A DNA stretch of 64,000 bases from Zygosaccharomyces rouxii (GCF_000026365.1 NC_012996.1:1178001-1242000); one strand, 5' to 3'. Shown: positions 49,806-62,024, counted from the first letter of the stretch. Numbers and translations: made by a program. Notes: generated by a model not told the origin, from the sequence alone.

Positions 49806-52800
49806 TCAATCAATAACAATAATTTCTCCATCGTTCATCTTAGCCTTCTTCTTTGCATTGTTTAACTGAGAAAAAATATCATATTGACTGGGGGTAGGCT
49901 CTTTCTTAACTTTATTTCTCCCTTTTTGACTCCCCGCAGACGTTTCTCGGACTGCATCTGCCAACGTTTTGGCATTGGCAATAATTGGACGATTGTCCAC
50001 AATCATATCATCAGGATTATGCAACAGCTCTGCCGCAGTGGTATTTTCCGATTCATCTTTGACGAAAAACCGGCTTTTTTGTTGGGATTCCTCATCATTA
50101 ATATTGGTGGACACACTCTTCTCAGATATGTCTATAGGAGCGGCCACCAATTTCCTCCCTGGTTTCCTGATATTAGGACGTTTTGGTTCAGCTACTGCCG
50201 TGAGACCGTAATCAGGACGATCTACCATCGCGGAATCGCTAACTTTTTTAGATTTAAGATCAGAAATCGCCATAAGTTCATCATCAGAGGCAGGAAAATC
50301 CATGAGATCCTCGTTGGAATGGTTAGGATCAGGATCAGCGGCTTTCTTAAGATCAGAATTTTCAGATTTCATGGGTAGTGCTCCTTCGTTGCTAGTGGAA
50401 ACCATATTCCAATTACGTGTAGGAGATGACTTTTTTTGAGAAGATCCTTGCAAGCTAAGTGGGGTTGGCGAGCTTTTTTCTTTCTGTAACTGAGGTCTCT
50501 CATTACTGGGGGCAAACAGCCTACGATTTACACCTAGCGCATTTGGACCATTCCTACTTGGTATATAGGAGGGGGCAAACGATTTCCTTTTGTTCGGTGA
50601 TCCAGGTGGAGTTTGTGTGCTTGTCATCGGAGCATGTTTTTTTGTAGGACTTGCTACACCTGGGCGGGTGTCTGTAGAAGGCGCATACCTTTCTGGCGAC
50701 ACAGTTTTAATTTTTTCTGGAGAATTGAGACCAGTCTTCAGTTGCACAGCAGCTGTAGTAAATTCACTGGTAAGATTGGTTGGCGTTGTATTCCTTTGGA
50801 TGTTGCATTGGTACATGGCCCGTACTATAGAACCTGCCCATATAAACCTTTCTCTTCTGTTTTCGACGAATTCAGTATAATCATCGACAACTTGTTTAAG
50901 AGAAAACGTGGAATTCGACGTTAACCATTTCTTCCCAACGTTTCCATAAAGTGCCTTAATAGCAGCCACGCTTTCAAGCGCCCTTTGCTTATCAACCATT
51001 GTACTGAGTAATTCTTTGGTCAAAAATCTACTCGGCACAGCGGGAACCCGACCATCTCTATCAGTAACGGAAGAAAGATATAGCAAGTGTTTTGCTCTTG
51101 TTTGGGCCACAAAGAACATTCTTCGTTCTTCATTCAGCGAATCATCAGGAACAACCGTTTTCTTCTTTGTAGAATTGTTATCGGTGACAGGTTTCTCACT
51201 TTTCTGCTCCTCATCACTTTCATTCTCCGAATCTTCATCGTCATCACCCTCCAAATTAGATGACCTTCCATCTCCGAAGAGTGAAGGAATGATACCTTCT
51301 TCACAACCAGGAATAAAAACAACTGGCCACTCAAGACCCTTCGCACCGTGAATGGTTGATACTGTCACTAGCCCTTCTGAGTATTTTTGTTTCTTTATCG
51401 CGTTTGCCTCTTCAGATTCTTCGGTATCGTTTGAATAAATGGTCAATGATACGAAAAAATTACGGAAGTGCTCCATAACAGAATTCAGGTTGGTCATTGG
51501 ATCACTTTTATCATTATTACCACTAACTACAGTGTTATCAACAGAGTCCGTGACTACCCCGCCATTTTCATTTCCAGAATTCGTACCCAAAAAATAATCT
51601 CTTAGCACCAAAACGTTTCTATGCCTTGGATTCAGATAATTGGGTTCAGAATCAGGTTTGCGATCTGCCTTTTTTTTACCATCAAAATAACAATACTCTT
51701 GTTTCATTCCCGATGATTCATATAATTTGTCAAAAATCTCTTTCAGAGCCACATCTATTGGAGCCTCTCGGAGTTTCTTACAAGCTTCAATCATATTTAC
51801 AAAATCTATGAGAGAGGAGCGAGCCTTCCCTATCATATCAAATTTGATTCTACCTTCACGAATACGCTTTAATGTATCGAACGGTGAAATATCTTTACTC
51901 TCAATAATAGTTCTGAGTCTTTCGGCGGTTGCAGGTCCGATTCCTCTTGCAGGATACTGCAATGCTGCTATCATTGCATTTTTCTCATTTTCAGAATAAA
52001 CGCATTTTAAAAGGTTGATCATTGAAGTAGTCTCTTTTAGTTCCCAAAATGCATGACCTTTAAGGATCTTATACGGTACTCTGTGCTCAATTAAAGCCGT
52101 TTCAATTTTTTTAATCTGCCGTCTTTGTCTCACCAGTATGGCAAAATCGTCGTAGCTAAAAAGGTTCGGCAGTGATTTCAAATAAAGCATTTCTCTAACG
52201 ATGGAAGGTGCTTCCAAGAAAGAAGCTGGGAAATTTAAATACACCGGCGCAAAAATGCAATCATATTGTGCACGCAGTGGTAATCTATCTGTGCGTCCTT
52301 CAGTCTGTTGCCTAATTAGGGTTTCGCTTGTATCTAGGATCTTTTGAGATGAACGATAATTCTCCACAAGCACTACGCTGGAACATTCAATGGGACATCT
52401 TCTAAACATTTCTTGGAAATTATAAGCCAACGCATTTCTAAAGGCATATATGCTCTGATCTGGATCGCCGACTACTGTAATGCCTCGAGATAAATGGTGG
52501 TTACCTCTAGCGAATAAAAACATCAGGTCCATCTGTATACCATTGGTATCTTGGAATTCATCAACTAGAACGTGTCGTATACGTGGTAAACATTTTTCTC
52601 TCGTCAAAAGACGGAATGTGTACATGAGTAAGTCGTCAAAATCTAATGCATTTAATCTATTCAATTCGTTTTGATAATTTTCAAAAAAATACGCCAGCGC
52701 TGAATCATGATTATTGTCACCTTTATACTCCTCAGGTAAAAGTGCATACGATTTTATCCTTTCGATTTGCTTCTTCACTAATTTGGGCGATACAGTCCAT

Positions 52801-53291
52801 TCGTCACTACCATTTTTCGGGAGACAAAGATTTACTTTTCTTCTTAGCGATAATGAATAATCCCTAATTTGATCTGGCATCTTTTCCACCATGTTGTGAA
52901 CTATCACCTCAATTTCCTTCTCATCGATAATTCTCCAGTCTTTCATCAGTCCAATTCTATGTCCATATCTTGACAAAATTCTGAGACAGACACTATGGAA
53001 AGTACCAATCATAAGATCGCTCACTCTTATACTCGTATCTCTTAACATTGAAACTAATCTATCGATCATTTCTTTTGCGGCCTTATTAGTAAAAGTAGTC
53101 ACAATAATATCTTGAGGTCTTATTTTATGATGTAACATAAGATAGGCAACTCTAGACGTTAAAACTTTCGTCTTACCAGTTCCCGGTCCTGCAATCACTT
53201 GTACAGCCAGATCAGGATCATATTTAGCTGCTACCTGTTGTTGTAGATTAAGCGATGAGAAGATCTGTTCCAAAACGGCATTATCAGCCAT
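49806..53291 (-). CDS. SRS2: UvrD-type DNA helicase / anti-recombinase Srs2
   Basis: An 1161-residue superfamily 1 helicase (S. cerevisiae 1174 aa) that strips Rad51 from single-stranded DNA. Motif I is AGPGTGKT (34-41), motif Ia TFTNKAAKEM, motif II VDEFQDTN near 242-249, motif III VVGDPDQSIYAFRNA, and later VSTIHGAKGLEWP and NEERRMFFVAQTRAK. An acidic insert (DDDEDSENESDEEQ) separates the last two. The C-terminal 330 residues are disordered and end KKKAKMNDGEIIVID, which keeps the SUMO-interacting hydrophobic tail that, with a PCNA-binding motif, recruits Srs2 to SUMO-PCNA in S. cerevisiae. Confidence 0.96.
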   Translation of the reverse strand: MADNAVLEQIFSSLNLQQQVAAKYDPDLAVQVIAGPGTGKTKVLTSRVAYLMLHHKIRPQDIIVTTFTNKAAKEMIDRLVSMLRDTSIRVSDLMIGTFHSVCLRILSRYGHRIGLMKDWRIIDEKEIEVIVHNMVEKMPDQIRDYSLSLRRKVNLCLPKNGSDEWTVSPKLVKKQIERIKSYALLPEEYKGDNNHDSALAYFFENYQNELNRLNALDFDDLLMYTFRLLTREKCLPRIRHVLVDEFQDTNGIQMDLMFLFARGNHHLSRGITVVGDPDQSIYAFRNALAYNFQEMFRRCPIECSSVVLVENYRSSQKILDTSETLIRQQTEGRTDRLPLRAQYDCIFAPVYLNFPASFLEAPSIVREMLYLKSLPNLFSYDDFAILVRQRRQIKKIETALIEHRVPYKILKGHAFWELKETTSMINLLKCVYSENEKNAMIAALQYPARGIGPATAERLRTIIESKDISPFDTLKRIREGRIKFDMIGKARSSLIDFVNMIEACKKLREAPIDVALKEIFDKLYESSGMKQEYCYFDGKKKADRKPDSEPNYLNPRHRNVLVLRDYFLGTNSGNENGGVVTDSVDNTVVSGNNDKSDPMTNLNSVMEHFRNFFVSLTIYSNDTEESEEANAIKKQKYSEGLVTVSTIHGAKGLEWPVVFIPGCEEGIIPSLFGDGRSSNLEGDDDEDSENESDEEQKSEKPVTDNNSTKKKTVVPDDSLNEERRMFFVAQTRAKHLLYLSSVTDRDGRVPAVPSRFLTKELLSTMVDKQRALESVAAIKALYGNVGKKWLTSNSTFSLKQVVDDYTEFVENRRERFIWAGSIVRAMYQCNIQRNTTPTNLTSEFTTAAVQLKTGLNSPEKIKTVSPERYAPSTDTRPGVASPTKKHAPMTSTQTPPGSPNKRKSFAPSYIPSRNGPNALGVNRRLFAPSNERPQLQKEKSSPTPLSLQGSSQKKSSPTRNWNMVSTSNEGALPMKSENSDLKKAADPDPNHSNEDLMDFPASDDELMAISDLKSKKVSDSAMVDRPDYGLTAVAEPKRPNIRKPGRKLVAAPIDISEKSVSTNINDEESQQKSRFFVKDESENTTAAELLHNPDDMIVDNRPIIANAKTLADAVRETSAGSQKGRNKVKKEPTPSQYDIFSQLNNAKKKAKMNDGEIIVID

Positions 53292-54007
53292 AGTCAGAGC
53301 GAAACTGAAATGGGGAAGAAGTGGTGGTGGTCAAACCAGCAACTCAGATTCAACTCCCAATGCTCAAAGGCCACCAAAAAGGCTCTTAATTCTCAAATAT
53401 TCCCGAATTAAAATCGTGAATCTGTATTTTGGTTCTTTGTTAATGATCAAAACGCCAACCTCTTGAAAGCGCGATACTCGTACAGAGTGTCACATATCGA
53501 AGTATATAAAACCGACAAGGAGATTGGTAAACTATCAACTTTATAATGCACTTTACGTGCTCTGCCACCGGAAGGAAGCAATAGACAAATAAGTTACAAT
53601 GGAAGCGCATTGGTTGTGATAGTTCGCTGTTATGATACTGACTGTGATGTAGGGACCATATCCCCTTCGTTTCCCCACAACTGTAGGCATTGTGCCACAT
53701 GTTCAGGTTGGCGGCAATGCAACATTTAAACGTATGTTTTGAATGATATGAAGAGGCATGCTGATCTGTGGTAATATGGTTTTAGAGGAGCATGAGCTGT
53801 GATCTAGTCTGAATTGGCTCTTGCAAGAGCATTGGTTCTTCTAGGAGCATCACGGGAAACGACAGATAAACTTCGAATTCGGTGCCTTTGTTTTGCCAAG
53901 AGATCAGGGAATGGGAGATGGGAAAAGATATTCTGATAATTTGGTGAAAAGGAAAGGATATTGGCTTGCCAAGAAAAGAGTTTAAGTATGGTAACTAGTG
54001 TGCCAGC
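53292..54007. promoter_or_regulatory. Divergent region between SRS2 and TOK1
   Basis: 716 bp with no supportable gene. One TATA-like GTATATAAAACC lies near 53501-53512, about 500 bp upstream of TOK1. No cell-cycle MCB (ACGCGT) element was noted near SRS2. Confidence 0.4.
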
Positions 54008-55984
54008 ATGAAGAATCGAACTAAAGAGAAAATCTGGCAGAATGACACTGATAATTTTGCTCTTGAAGAGTTCCTAGGGTATAATAATGAGAGGGTGGGT
54101 TTGATTAATGAAAATCTCGGATCTAAGGCATTCATATGGTGGTTTGTGGTTTCATGTTATTTTCCCATTATAACGGCGTGTATGGGACCCATAGCTAATA
54201 CCATTTCGGTTGCATGTCTCGTGGAGAAATGGAGATATTACGGTCCAGACTTAGACCGCATCGACTATGGACCTCCCGCCGTTTTTGTGGTGAACATTTT
54301 ATCCTTAATTGTTGGATTCTTATCAAACTTTGTTCTAGTTCTACACTTTATCGGTCGATTAAGCTATAAGAAATCACAGATTATAAACATATTTGGATGG
54401 TCGATAGCTGCTACGATGCTTTTGGTGGATGTGTGTGTTTTTGCAGCAAGGGACACCGGAAATGGTAGACATAAGACCATTGGATTTTGGTATGCCGTTG
54501 CGACAACTGTTCTGTATTACGGCTGCACTTTCACCTTATTAGTTCATTTCATTGGGTTTTGTTTGGGTAAGTATCCACCAAAATTCAATTTAATGAAGAA
54601 TGAAAGAACTTTAATGCTTTTCACTTTATTTTTTTCGATCTTGTTAATTTGGGGTGGAGGAATGTTTTCCAGAATTTTACATGTTACATTTGGATCTGCA
54701 CTTTATTTCTCTACTGTATCCGTCTTAACCGTGGGTCTTGGTGATATTACCCCCAACGATGTGGCTACCAAGATTCTTATCATGGTTTTTTCATTCCTTG
54801 GTGTCGTTACTTTGGGTCTCATCTTAGCCATGACAAGAAGCATCATACAAGAATCTGCAGGTAGCACTTTTTTTGTCCATTGGGTGGAAGTTTCGAGGTT
54901 AGCGACTTTGGATAATATACGGAAACACGATACAAAATTGACTAGAAGAGAAGCTTACGATGTTATGATGAATATACGTCGCAGAGCCAAACGTCGACAG
55001 TCGTTTTTTTCTATAATTGCAACGATGTTGGTATATGTGGCATTTTGGAATCTAGGAGCCCTTGTGTTTAAATTTGCTGAGAATTGGTCTTATTTTAATG
55101 CAATGTATTTTTGTTTCCTGTGTTTAATCACAATTGGATATGGTGATTTTGCCCCCAAGACAGGTGCAGGTAGAGCATTTTTCGTATGTTGGTCATTGGC
55201 AGCAGTTCCTCTAATGAGTGCTATCTTATCAACTGTGGGTGAGTCTTTATTCGATCTTGCTAAATCCGCTGATTTAACAATTTCTAAAAAGCTTAATCTT
55301 TTTCGTGGATTTAGCCCATTTGTCTCTCTAGAGAATAGAGCTCTGAATAAAATTTTTACTACATCTGATGCTTCCAGAAACAATCGAGGTGATAATGAAT
55401 ACTATAACGTTGGCAATAATGACGATTCACAAGATGATGATGATGATGATAACGATGATTCGCAAGAAGGTGATGATTTTGATGATACTGACGTGTTTGA
55501 TAGAGGTACGCTAATGTCCAAATTAGAAGATTCGCCATCTGATAGCGGTTGGGAAAGTTTTCATGTGTCTGAACGGACATCTCATCCATCACTGTATTCT
55601 TTCCGCTCGAAATTGGAGAAACTGCCGATGTTAACACAAGCCATGAGAAAATTCCGTAGCATTTCAAGAAAGAATAAGGATTACAATTTAAACTACAAAC
55701 AATGGAATAAACTTTTACAACTCTATGCTACTCCGGAGAATGTAAAAAGAGTGACTGATTCGCGATTCTGGCTCAGTGATGATAGTCCTCTTAGATTCCC
55801 CTTGAACGAACCTAATTTTGCCGTTGCCAAAATTTTTGCCAAAATGGAATCGTTTTTGGAAGAATTGCTTCATAATTCATTGGAAAGTCCTCCAGATTAC
55901 AGCATACCCAACGTATCGAATTTATCGCCTATTCCTAGAGATTCAAAAAGTCTCCGTTCAAGAAGAAGGGCTTCATCAATATAG
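54008..55984 (+). CDS. TOK1: Two-pore outward-rectifier K+ channel Tok1
   Basis: A 658-residue plasma-membrane potassium channel (S. cerevisiae 691 aa) with the fungal arrangement of eight membrane helices and two pore loops. The selectivity filters TVGLGD (about residue 242-247) and TIGYGD (about 375-380) are both intact. The N-terminus keeps the FLGYNNERVGLINENLGSKA segment. The cytosolic C-terminus (about 440-658) contains a very acidic Asp run and the carboxyl-tail region described as a gate in S. cerevisiae. It is followed by KHA1 on the same strand, as in S. cerevisiae YJL093C-YJL094C. Confidence 0.96.
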   Translation: MKNRTKEKIWQNDTDNFALEEFLGYNNERVGLINENLGSKAFIWWFVVSCYFPIITACMGPIANTISVACLVEKWRYYGPDLDRIDYGPPAVFVVNILSLIVGFLSNFVLVLHFIGRLSYKKSQIINIFGWSIAATMLLVDVCVFAARDTGNGRHKTIGFWYAVATTVLYYGCTFTLLVHFIGFCLGKYPPKFNLMKNERTLMLFTLFFSILLIWGGGMFSRILHVTFGSALYFSTVSVLTVGLGDITPNDVATKILIMVFSFLGVVTLGLILAMTRSIIQESAGSTFFVHWVEVSRLATLDNIRKHDTKLTRREAYDVMMNIRRRAKRRQSFFSIIATMLVYVAFWNLGALVFKFAENWSYFNAMYFCFLCLITIGYGDFAPKTGAGRAFFVCWSLAAVPLMSAILSTVGESLFDLAKSADLTISKKLNLFRGFSPFVSLENRALNKIFTTSDASRNNRGDNEYYNVGNNDDSQDDDDDDNDDSQEGDDFDDTDVFDRGTLMSKLEDSPSDSGWESFHVSERTSHPSLYSFRSKLEKLPMLTQAMRKFRSISRKNKDYNLNYKQWNKLLQLYATPENVKRVTDSRFWLSDDSPLRFPLNEPNFAVAKIFAKMESFLEELLHNSLESPPDYSIPNVSNLSPIPRDSKSLRSRRRASSI

Positions 55985-56323
55985 GATTTGTTAAATCTGC
56001 GTATTTGATCGAATCCCTTTTATGTATACATTCGAGCATTTAATGGTGGTATTAAAATTAAAAAGATTGGAGAAAGGGCTTAACAATGGTCAATATAATT
56101 CAAATTTATAATGTTTTGTATTTTTACTTTTAAACGATTTACGCTAAATGAAAGTCCGCAATTGCTTTATTTAACATTGTGATCGATCTTAAAGGACACC
56201 CAGTAAACAAGAAAAGCTCAAAATACTAACGAGGATATATAAGGACCATTACGGCTCTTCAACAGCTAACAAGTTATCCTTTTTAGCTCTTACCCCTCAG
56301 CCAAGAAACTACTGTCTCCATAG
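55985..56323 (+). promoter_or_regulatory. KHA1 promoter with TATA box
   Basis: A 339 bp spacer between TOK1 and KHA1. TATATAAG at 56236-56243 is a good TATA box, about 80 bp before the KHA1 ATG. Confidence 0.5.
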
Positions 56324-58957
56324 ATGGGTTCATCAAATCTTGGAGGCGTAATCTCTGGTGCTAATCCGTTTGTCTATAATTCGAGTTCACCACTGACACT
56401 ATTTCTATTCCAAACATGTCTCATATTGGCAACGTGCAATTTGCTTCATATTCCATTTGCTAAGATACGACAGCCCAAGGTTATTTCGGAAGTTATAGCA
56501 GGAATCATTTTGGGACCCACTGTATTTGGTCAAATCCCTAACTATATGAATACAGTTTTCCCTGAGAGTTCTATTCCTGGTTTAAATTTGACGGCTAATC
56601 TAGGGATCATATTGTTCATGTTCTTCTTAGGGTTAGAAGTCGATAAGGAATTCATCAAGAAACATTTAAAAATTGCACTCTCTATTGGACTGATTACACT
56701 GGCGGTACCGTTTGGGTTCGGGTGTCTTTTTTCATTACCACTATACAACAGTTATGCTAAGAATAACGAAGACTCCAAGCATGTTAAATTCAGTGTATTT
56801 ATGTGCTTTATTGCAACTTCCATATCCGTGACAGCTTTTCCTGTGCTTTGCCGTATTTTGAACGAGCTACGTCTCATCAAGGATAGAGCTGGAATTATTG
56901 TGCTTGGTGCTGGAATCATCAACGATATCATGGGTTGGATTTTGTTGGCGCTAAGTGTGATTCTCTCCAGTTCATCTAGTGATCCTGTAAACACGGTCTA
57001 CATCCTCCTTTGTACATTTGGTTGGTTTCTTCTTTATGCATATCCTTTGAAATATTTTTTGAAATGGGCATTGATAAAGACACATGAATTAGATAGAAGC
57101 AAACCGTCACCTTTAGCCACTATGTGCATTCTCTTCATCATGTTTGTATCTGCTTATTTCACAGATATCATTGGAGTACATCCAATCTTTGGAGCTTTTA
57201 TTGCTGGATTAGTTGTACCTAGAGAAAATAACTACGTCGTAAAACTGGCTGAAAGAATGGAAGATATTCCCAATATTGTTTTGATTCCAATATATTTTGC
57301 AGTTGCAGGTCTGCATGCGGACCTTACTTTACTGAATCAAGGAAAAGACTGGGCATACATATTTGCAAGTATTGGTATTGCGATTGGCTCTAAGATTCTT
57401 TCTGGTTCCCTTCTTTCACAAATGTTTGGTTTATACTTCAGAGAATCTCTAGCGGTAGGTATTCTGATGTCCTGTAAAGGTATTGTGGAAATTGTCGTTT
57501 TAACTGTGGGTTTAAACGCTGGGATCATAGATAAAAAAGTTTTTGGTATGTTCATTTTGATGGCATTGGTTTCAACATTTATCACTACTCCATTGACTCT
57601 ATTTGCCTATCCTGAATCGTATAGGAATGAATTACAGATGCGTCTCAAGAAGAAGGATCTAGGTGATGAAGGAAATTTACAGGATCTTTCAAATTGCTCT
57701 TTGGGCGGTTATCCCCGTGACCTTTTAAACTCTTTTGCAGATGTAAAAAATTACCACATATCCGAGATTATAAATGTCATTAATACCACTGAGACCATTT
57801 CTTGTTCTTTAGATCATATCAATCGGTTGGCGAATGGTAAGATAGCTACAAGTTCTGTACCTATTGAACCCCTCTCAGAGAAATGGAAGGATGATAGCGT
57901 GAAGACTACAACGTCAACGGTAGGACCATCTGCCAAACCAAACAACAGATTGAAGAAACTTACTGGTGTTTTGTCACGCAGGACCCCCAATCATCATGAT
58001 TCAGACGCAACAGAAGTAATACAAGAAAGCGAATACGGTTTTGAAATCCAAATGCCAGTGAAGGGAGTTCATTTAAGGCTACTTACAGAGAGAACTGCGG
58101 ATTTGTTACAATCTTCTTCAATGTACAATGACGACATACATGTTACTGCAAACACTGATTCTATTTTACAAATTTTGGATATCTTCTGCCGCCTGAGTAA
58201 AATTCCATTTTCTGGTGAGGTTCTTTTCTCAACGGTTAGAGAAAAAGCTACCAATATTTCATCTTTGGATTTGAAAGGGACTGATTTGGTACTACTTTCC
58301 CTGAAAGGTGCTTCCCATGAAATCAATGCGGGTCATATGTTGAGGAGGCAATTTTATCAAACTTTTGAGCACATCTATTCGCATATAGTAGGATTAAATG
58401 AGTTGCCATCGAATTTCTTCCAGACAATGGCATATTCGCTGAATTCAAATTTTGCGTTACTGATTTCCAATTCTCTAGACAGATTAAACACGGATAGTTT
58501 TAAGAAGAAAAGCTTTTATCTACTATTGCCAAGTCCCAATTTAGCATCTTCGGATTTCTTAGCACTTCATTTATTTTTAGTGATTTGCCATAGAAACTAT
58601 AGAAATGGAGATGACTCTCGAGCAACCATTTTTGTTAATGATTCAAATGCTCATTTTGGGGAACATCTCTTTGCAGCATTAACGGATCAAGAATGGGTCA
58701 GATCTTCTTTTCAAGTCATCAATGTGTCTGTTGATCAAAAAGTACAGCAAGATTCCTCACAAGCATTTTTTGTCGATGCGGTTTTACAGAAAGGATTGAA
58801 TGAAGACGAATTAAATAGCTTAGATGAAGCTACTTTTATTGTGGCTGAAAATTATTTCTTTGGAGACGTTCCTTTCAGTGATGAGGTGAGAACTGCAATT
58901 TTAAGAGGTTCTAATAACCAATTCAATGTTCTTGTAGCTCATCATCATTGCTCCTAA
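56324..58957 (+). CDS. KHA1: K+/H+ antiporter Kha1 (CPA2 family)
   Basis: An 877-residue protein (S. cerevisiae 873 aa) of the CPA2 monovalent cation/proton antiporters, active in Golgi-like compartments. The N-terminal 430 residues hold about twelve membrane helices with family segments IRQPKVISEVIAGIILGPT (about 47-65), FFLGLEVD, GAGIINDIMGWILLA and FTDIIGVHPIFGAFIAGLVV. The C-terminal half is hydrophilic, with a nucleotide-binding-like regulatory fold (HLFLVICHRNYRNGDDSRAT). It sits between TOK1 and BCK1, as YJL094C does. Confidence 0.95.
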   Translation: MGSSNLGGVISGANPFVYNSSSPLTLFLFQTCLILATCNLLHIPFAKIRQPKVISEVIAGIILGPTVFGQIPNYMNTVFPESSIPGLNLTANLGIILFMFFLGLEVDKEFIKKHLKIALSIGLITLAVPFGFGCLFSLPLYNSYAKNNEDSKHVKFSVFMCFIATSISVTAFPVLCRILNELRLIKDRAGIIVLGAGIINDIMGWILLALSVILSSSSSDPVNTVYILLCTFGWFLLYAYPLKYFLKWALIKTHELDRSKPSPLATMCILFIMFVSAYFTDIIGVHPIFGAFIAGLVVPRENNYVVKLAERMEDIPNIVLIPIYFAVAGLHADLTLLNQGKDWAYIFASIGIAIGSKILSGSLLSQMFGLYFRESLAVGILMSCKGIVEIVVLTVGLNAGIIDKKVFGMFILMALVSTFITTPLTLFAYPESYRNELQMRLKKKDLGDEGNLQDLSNCSLGGYPRDLLNSFADVKNYHISEIINVINTTETISCSLDHINRLANGKIATSSVPIEPLSEKWKDDSVKTTTSTVGPSAKPNNRLKKLTGVLSRRTPNHHDSDATEVIQESEYGFEIQMPVKGVHLRLLTERTADLLQSSSMYNDDIHVTANTDSILQILDIFCRLSKIPFSGEVLFSTVREKATNISSLDLKGTDLVLLSLKGASHEINAGHMLRRQFYQTFEHIYSHIVGLNELPSNFFQTMAYSLNSNFALLISNSLDRLNTDSFKKKSFYLLLPSPNLASSDFLALHLFLVICHRNYRNGDDSRATIFVNDSNAHFGEHLFAALTDQEWVRSSFQVINVSVDQKVQQDSSQAFFVDAVLQKGLNEDELNSLDEATFIVAENYFFGDVPFSDEVRTAILRGSNNQFNVLVAHHHCS

Positions 58958-59118
58958 GGATTTTTTTTATAGAAATTGAGTGACGATTACGGAGCTTGTG
59001 AAAATAGTTATAACAACAGGCGTAAATTAACTTATTAATTAATTAATGTATTACTAAACTTTGGAAAGCAATTTGAAATTGTAATTATATTACAACGGTA
59101 TTCGTGCTGTAGATGAAT

Positions 59119-61990
59119 TCAACCTTTTAATTGGACCTTATCGTGCGATCCAACGCGCAACTTGGTAGAGTTCAACTTGTCATTGGATTTGATAAATTCT
59201 GCTAATTTAGTTGATTTAAAATCATACTTCGAGCTAACTTTCAAAAATTGATGAGAAAGAAGCTTATCAGCTGTGGGTCTCTCTTCAGGATCAATCTTGA
59301 AGCACTGATCTAAAAAGTCTCTGCCACTTTGGGAGATCAGTGGAAGCGTGTCATCTGGAATGGGAGGAGCAGATTTTGACTTACCAATCTTAAACATGGC
59401 TGCAACCACTTCAAGGTTGGACCATGGCCTTTTGCCGGCGAACATTTCTAAAACAACACAGCCAAGGGACCAAATATCGACTTTAGCGCTGTAACCTTGC
59501 TTAGTATCAACCATCTCAGGAGCCATCCAAAAGACTGTACCTCTCATAGTCATTTCTGAATTAGAATAAATATCCTTAGACTTTCTAGAAATACCAAAAT
59601 CACTAATTTTGCAAACACCATCTTGGTCCAGAAGCAAATTATCAGCTTTCATGTCCCTGTGTAAGATACCACGCGAATGCAAGTAAGATAAACCTCTTAG
59701 GACCTGGATTGTCAGATGTTTAATTAACTTTTCATCAAATTTTCCGTACATTCTAATCAACGAACCCACAGAACCACCAGCAACATATTCGAGGAACAGG
59801 CTGTAAATGCTATCCTTGACTTCGAAACCCAGATATTGTACGATGTTCAAATGGTCCAGATCCTTAAGTGTAGAAACTTCAGCTCTAAGAGCCTCTACGG
59901 TAGATATAATAGCTTCGTTCTGAGAGCCGTATCTGGGAACTTCAACCTGTTTTACCGCCATCATTTCACCGGTCGTTACGTTTAAACACAGAAACACTGC
60001 ACCAAATGATCCTTTACCAATCATTTCACCCTTGATCCATGCAAATTCTTTGTATTCGCCCTTAGAATTCTTGGATTTGTTAATTGAAACCAGTCGTTTA
60101 TCAGTAACTTCAACCGTTCTGGTACCCCACATTTTAGTGTTCTGTCTTTTCAGCTTCATAGACTGTTTTCTCTTTTCACTGGCCTCATGAGCAATAGTTC
60201 TAATGGTTCTGGCCCTTTTGGGAAACTTGGAAGCCTTTGGCTTTTGAGGTGGCTCAACATTGGAACTTGGGGCAACCTGGAGACTTTGACTCTCTATTTT
60301 ATTATGGGAAACTTTAGGCTTGAACTCCGCAAAGTTGGTAGAGGGATAATAATTATCATCACTTCTAGGTGAGGCTGGAGGTGTTACACCTTCAAGAACT
60401 GGTTTATCTAAATTAGCTCTGGGGAAGAATTTCTCCAAGTTTTGATAAACGACTTCGGGAGAAGGTCTCAGTGTCATTTTTCTTTCCAATCCATTGTTTG
60501 GTAGGCTATCTATAGCTTCTGAAGAACCAGACCTTGTGCTTTTAACCAAAGAGTTTTGACTATTCACTGCTGTCTTTTGAGAATTATCTGAGTTCTGTTG
60601 CTTACCGTTTGACCAGATAATTGTGTCAGAAGAACTGCTCTCATCACTACTGGCATCCGAATCAGATAATTCAGGAGCGCCAGCAAAAGTGACATCATTT
60701 TCTTCAAAGACATCAGCGGCAGAAGCTGAAGATACAATTCTCTTGGAGCTGCCACGCTTGAGTAACGGTGAGGCACTATAATGGGATGAGCTAGCAGTTG
60801 ACGCGATTGAATCAGAGCGTGCCATTCTTTGCCTAGCTATAAATGAAGAAGACACGGAAGTTGCAGGTTGGTCGTCTTCAGATCTTATTCTTCTTGGCGA
60901 TTCATTTGCTCCTTTGTAAGGTTGTGGTACCAATACGTGACTAGAACCTGGAGTATAGGAATTAACGAGACTGTCTGAGGGGCTTGTTTCTTCCAATGAA
61001 CTTGATGCTGGTGATGGTGGTGGTCTAGCCTTTTTGCCATGTGGCACTTTAGAGTTATCCTTCCTCAAATGTGAACCAGAAACCTGACTGGAGACTGAAA
61101 GTGACCTTTGAGGAGATCCTCCTGTTGGTGGTTTGGGGGCTTCTCGCTTTGGAGCTAATTCTGGTTGGACATACGGCGATTCTCTTCGCTTGTTGAAATC
61201 AATTTCATTACCAAAATCTTTACGCAGGATGTGGAATGTACCTTTTCTCTCCTTCTCCGATAAATTGGGGACTTTGTTGGAAAATGATGATGAGCTAGGG
61301 ATTTGATTTTTTGTCTTTGGCGGAGGATTAGCTGGACGATTCTTAAGATTGAAATAATTTATTTCCTCGCTGTTAGAACTCTTGGTATCATGACTCCCAT
61401 TTGGTGCCCCACTAACAAATCCCACTTCATAGTATGCATTTGGTGTCTGAGGGTATCTTCTCGTTGACTCCAAGTTCTGACCGTCATGCACTGAAATATC
61501 TGAAGAAGAAGTGACAATAGAAATGTCATCTGTCGAGGTTGTAATGTTACTTCCTACTGATTTGAAAGAGCTTTTAGGTTTCACGGAAGCTGGACGTTCC
61601 AACCCATGGGGTACAGCTGGCGTTAAACCTTTTTCAGGTTTCCTTGATTGATCTTTAATGAAAAGTTTACCCGCGGTATTAAGAAAAAGACTTGATCTTA
61701 AAGTCTCTAACATGTCATCGGGTAATGAAGATCCAATTTCACAACCAAAGTCGGTCATATGGATAGTTATGTCCTTATGATCAATTCCTAATAGTAGAGT
61801 GACAGAATCTTTAAAATCTTCCAAATTGGATATCATTGATAAATTAAGAGGCATAAATGATCTGTTGTCCCTAGTGATTAAAATATAAGTGTCGTCCATA
61901 CCTTCTTTACTCCTTAATGGGTAATATTTCTTATCGAGCAAATAACTCGAAGGGCTGAAAATATCATTCCTCTTTTCATTATCTTTATAT

Positions 61991-62024
<34 letters not shown>

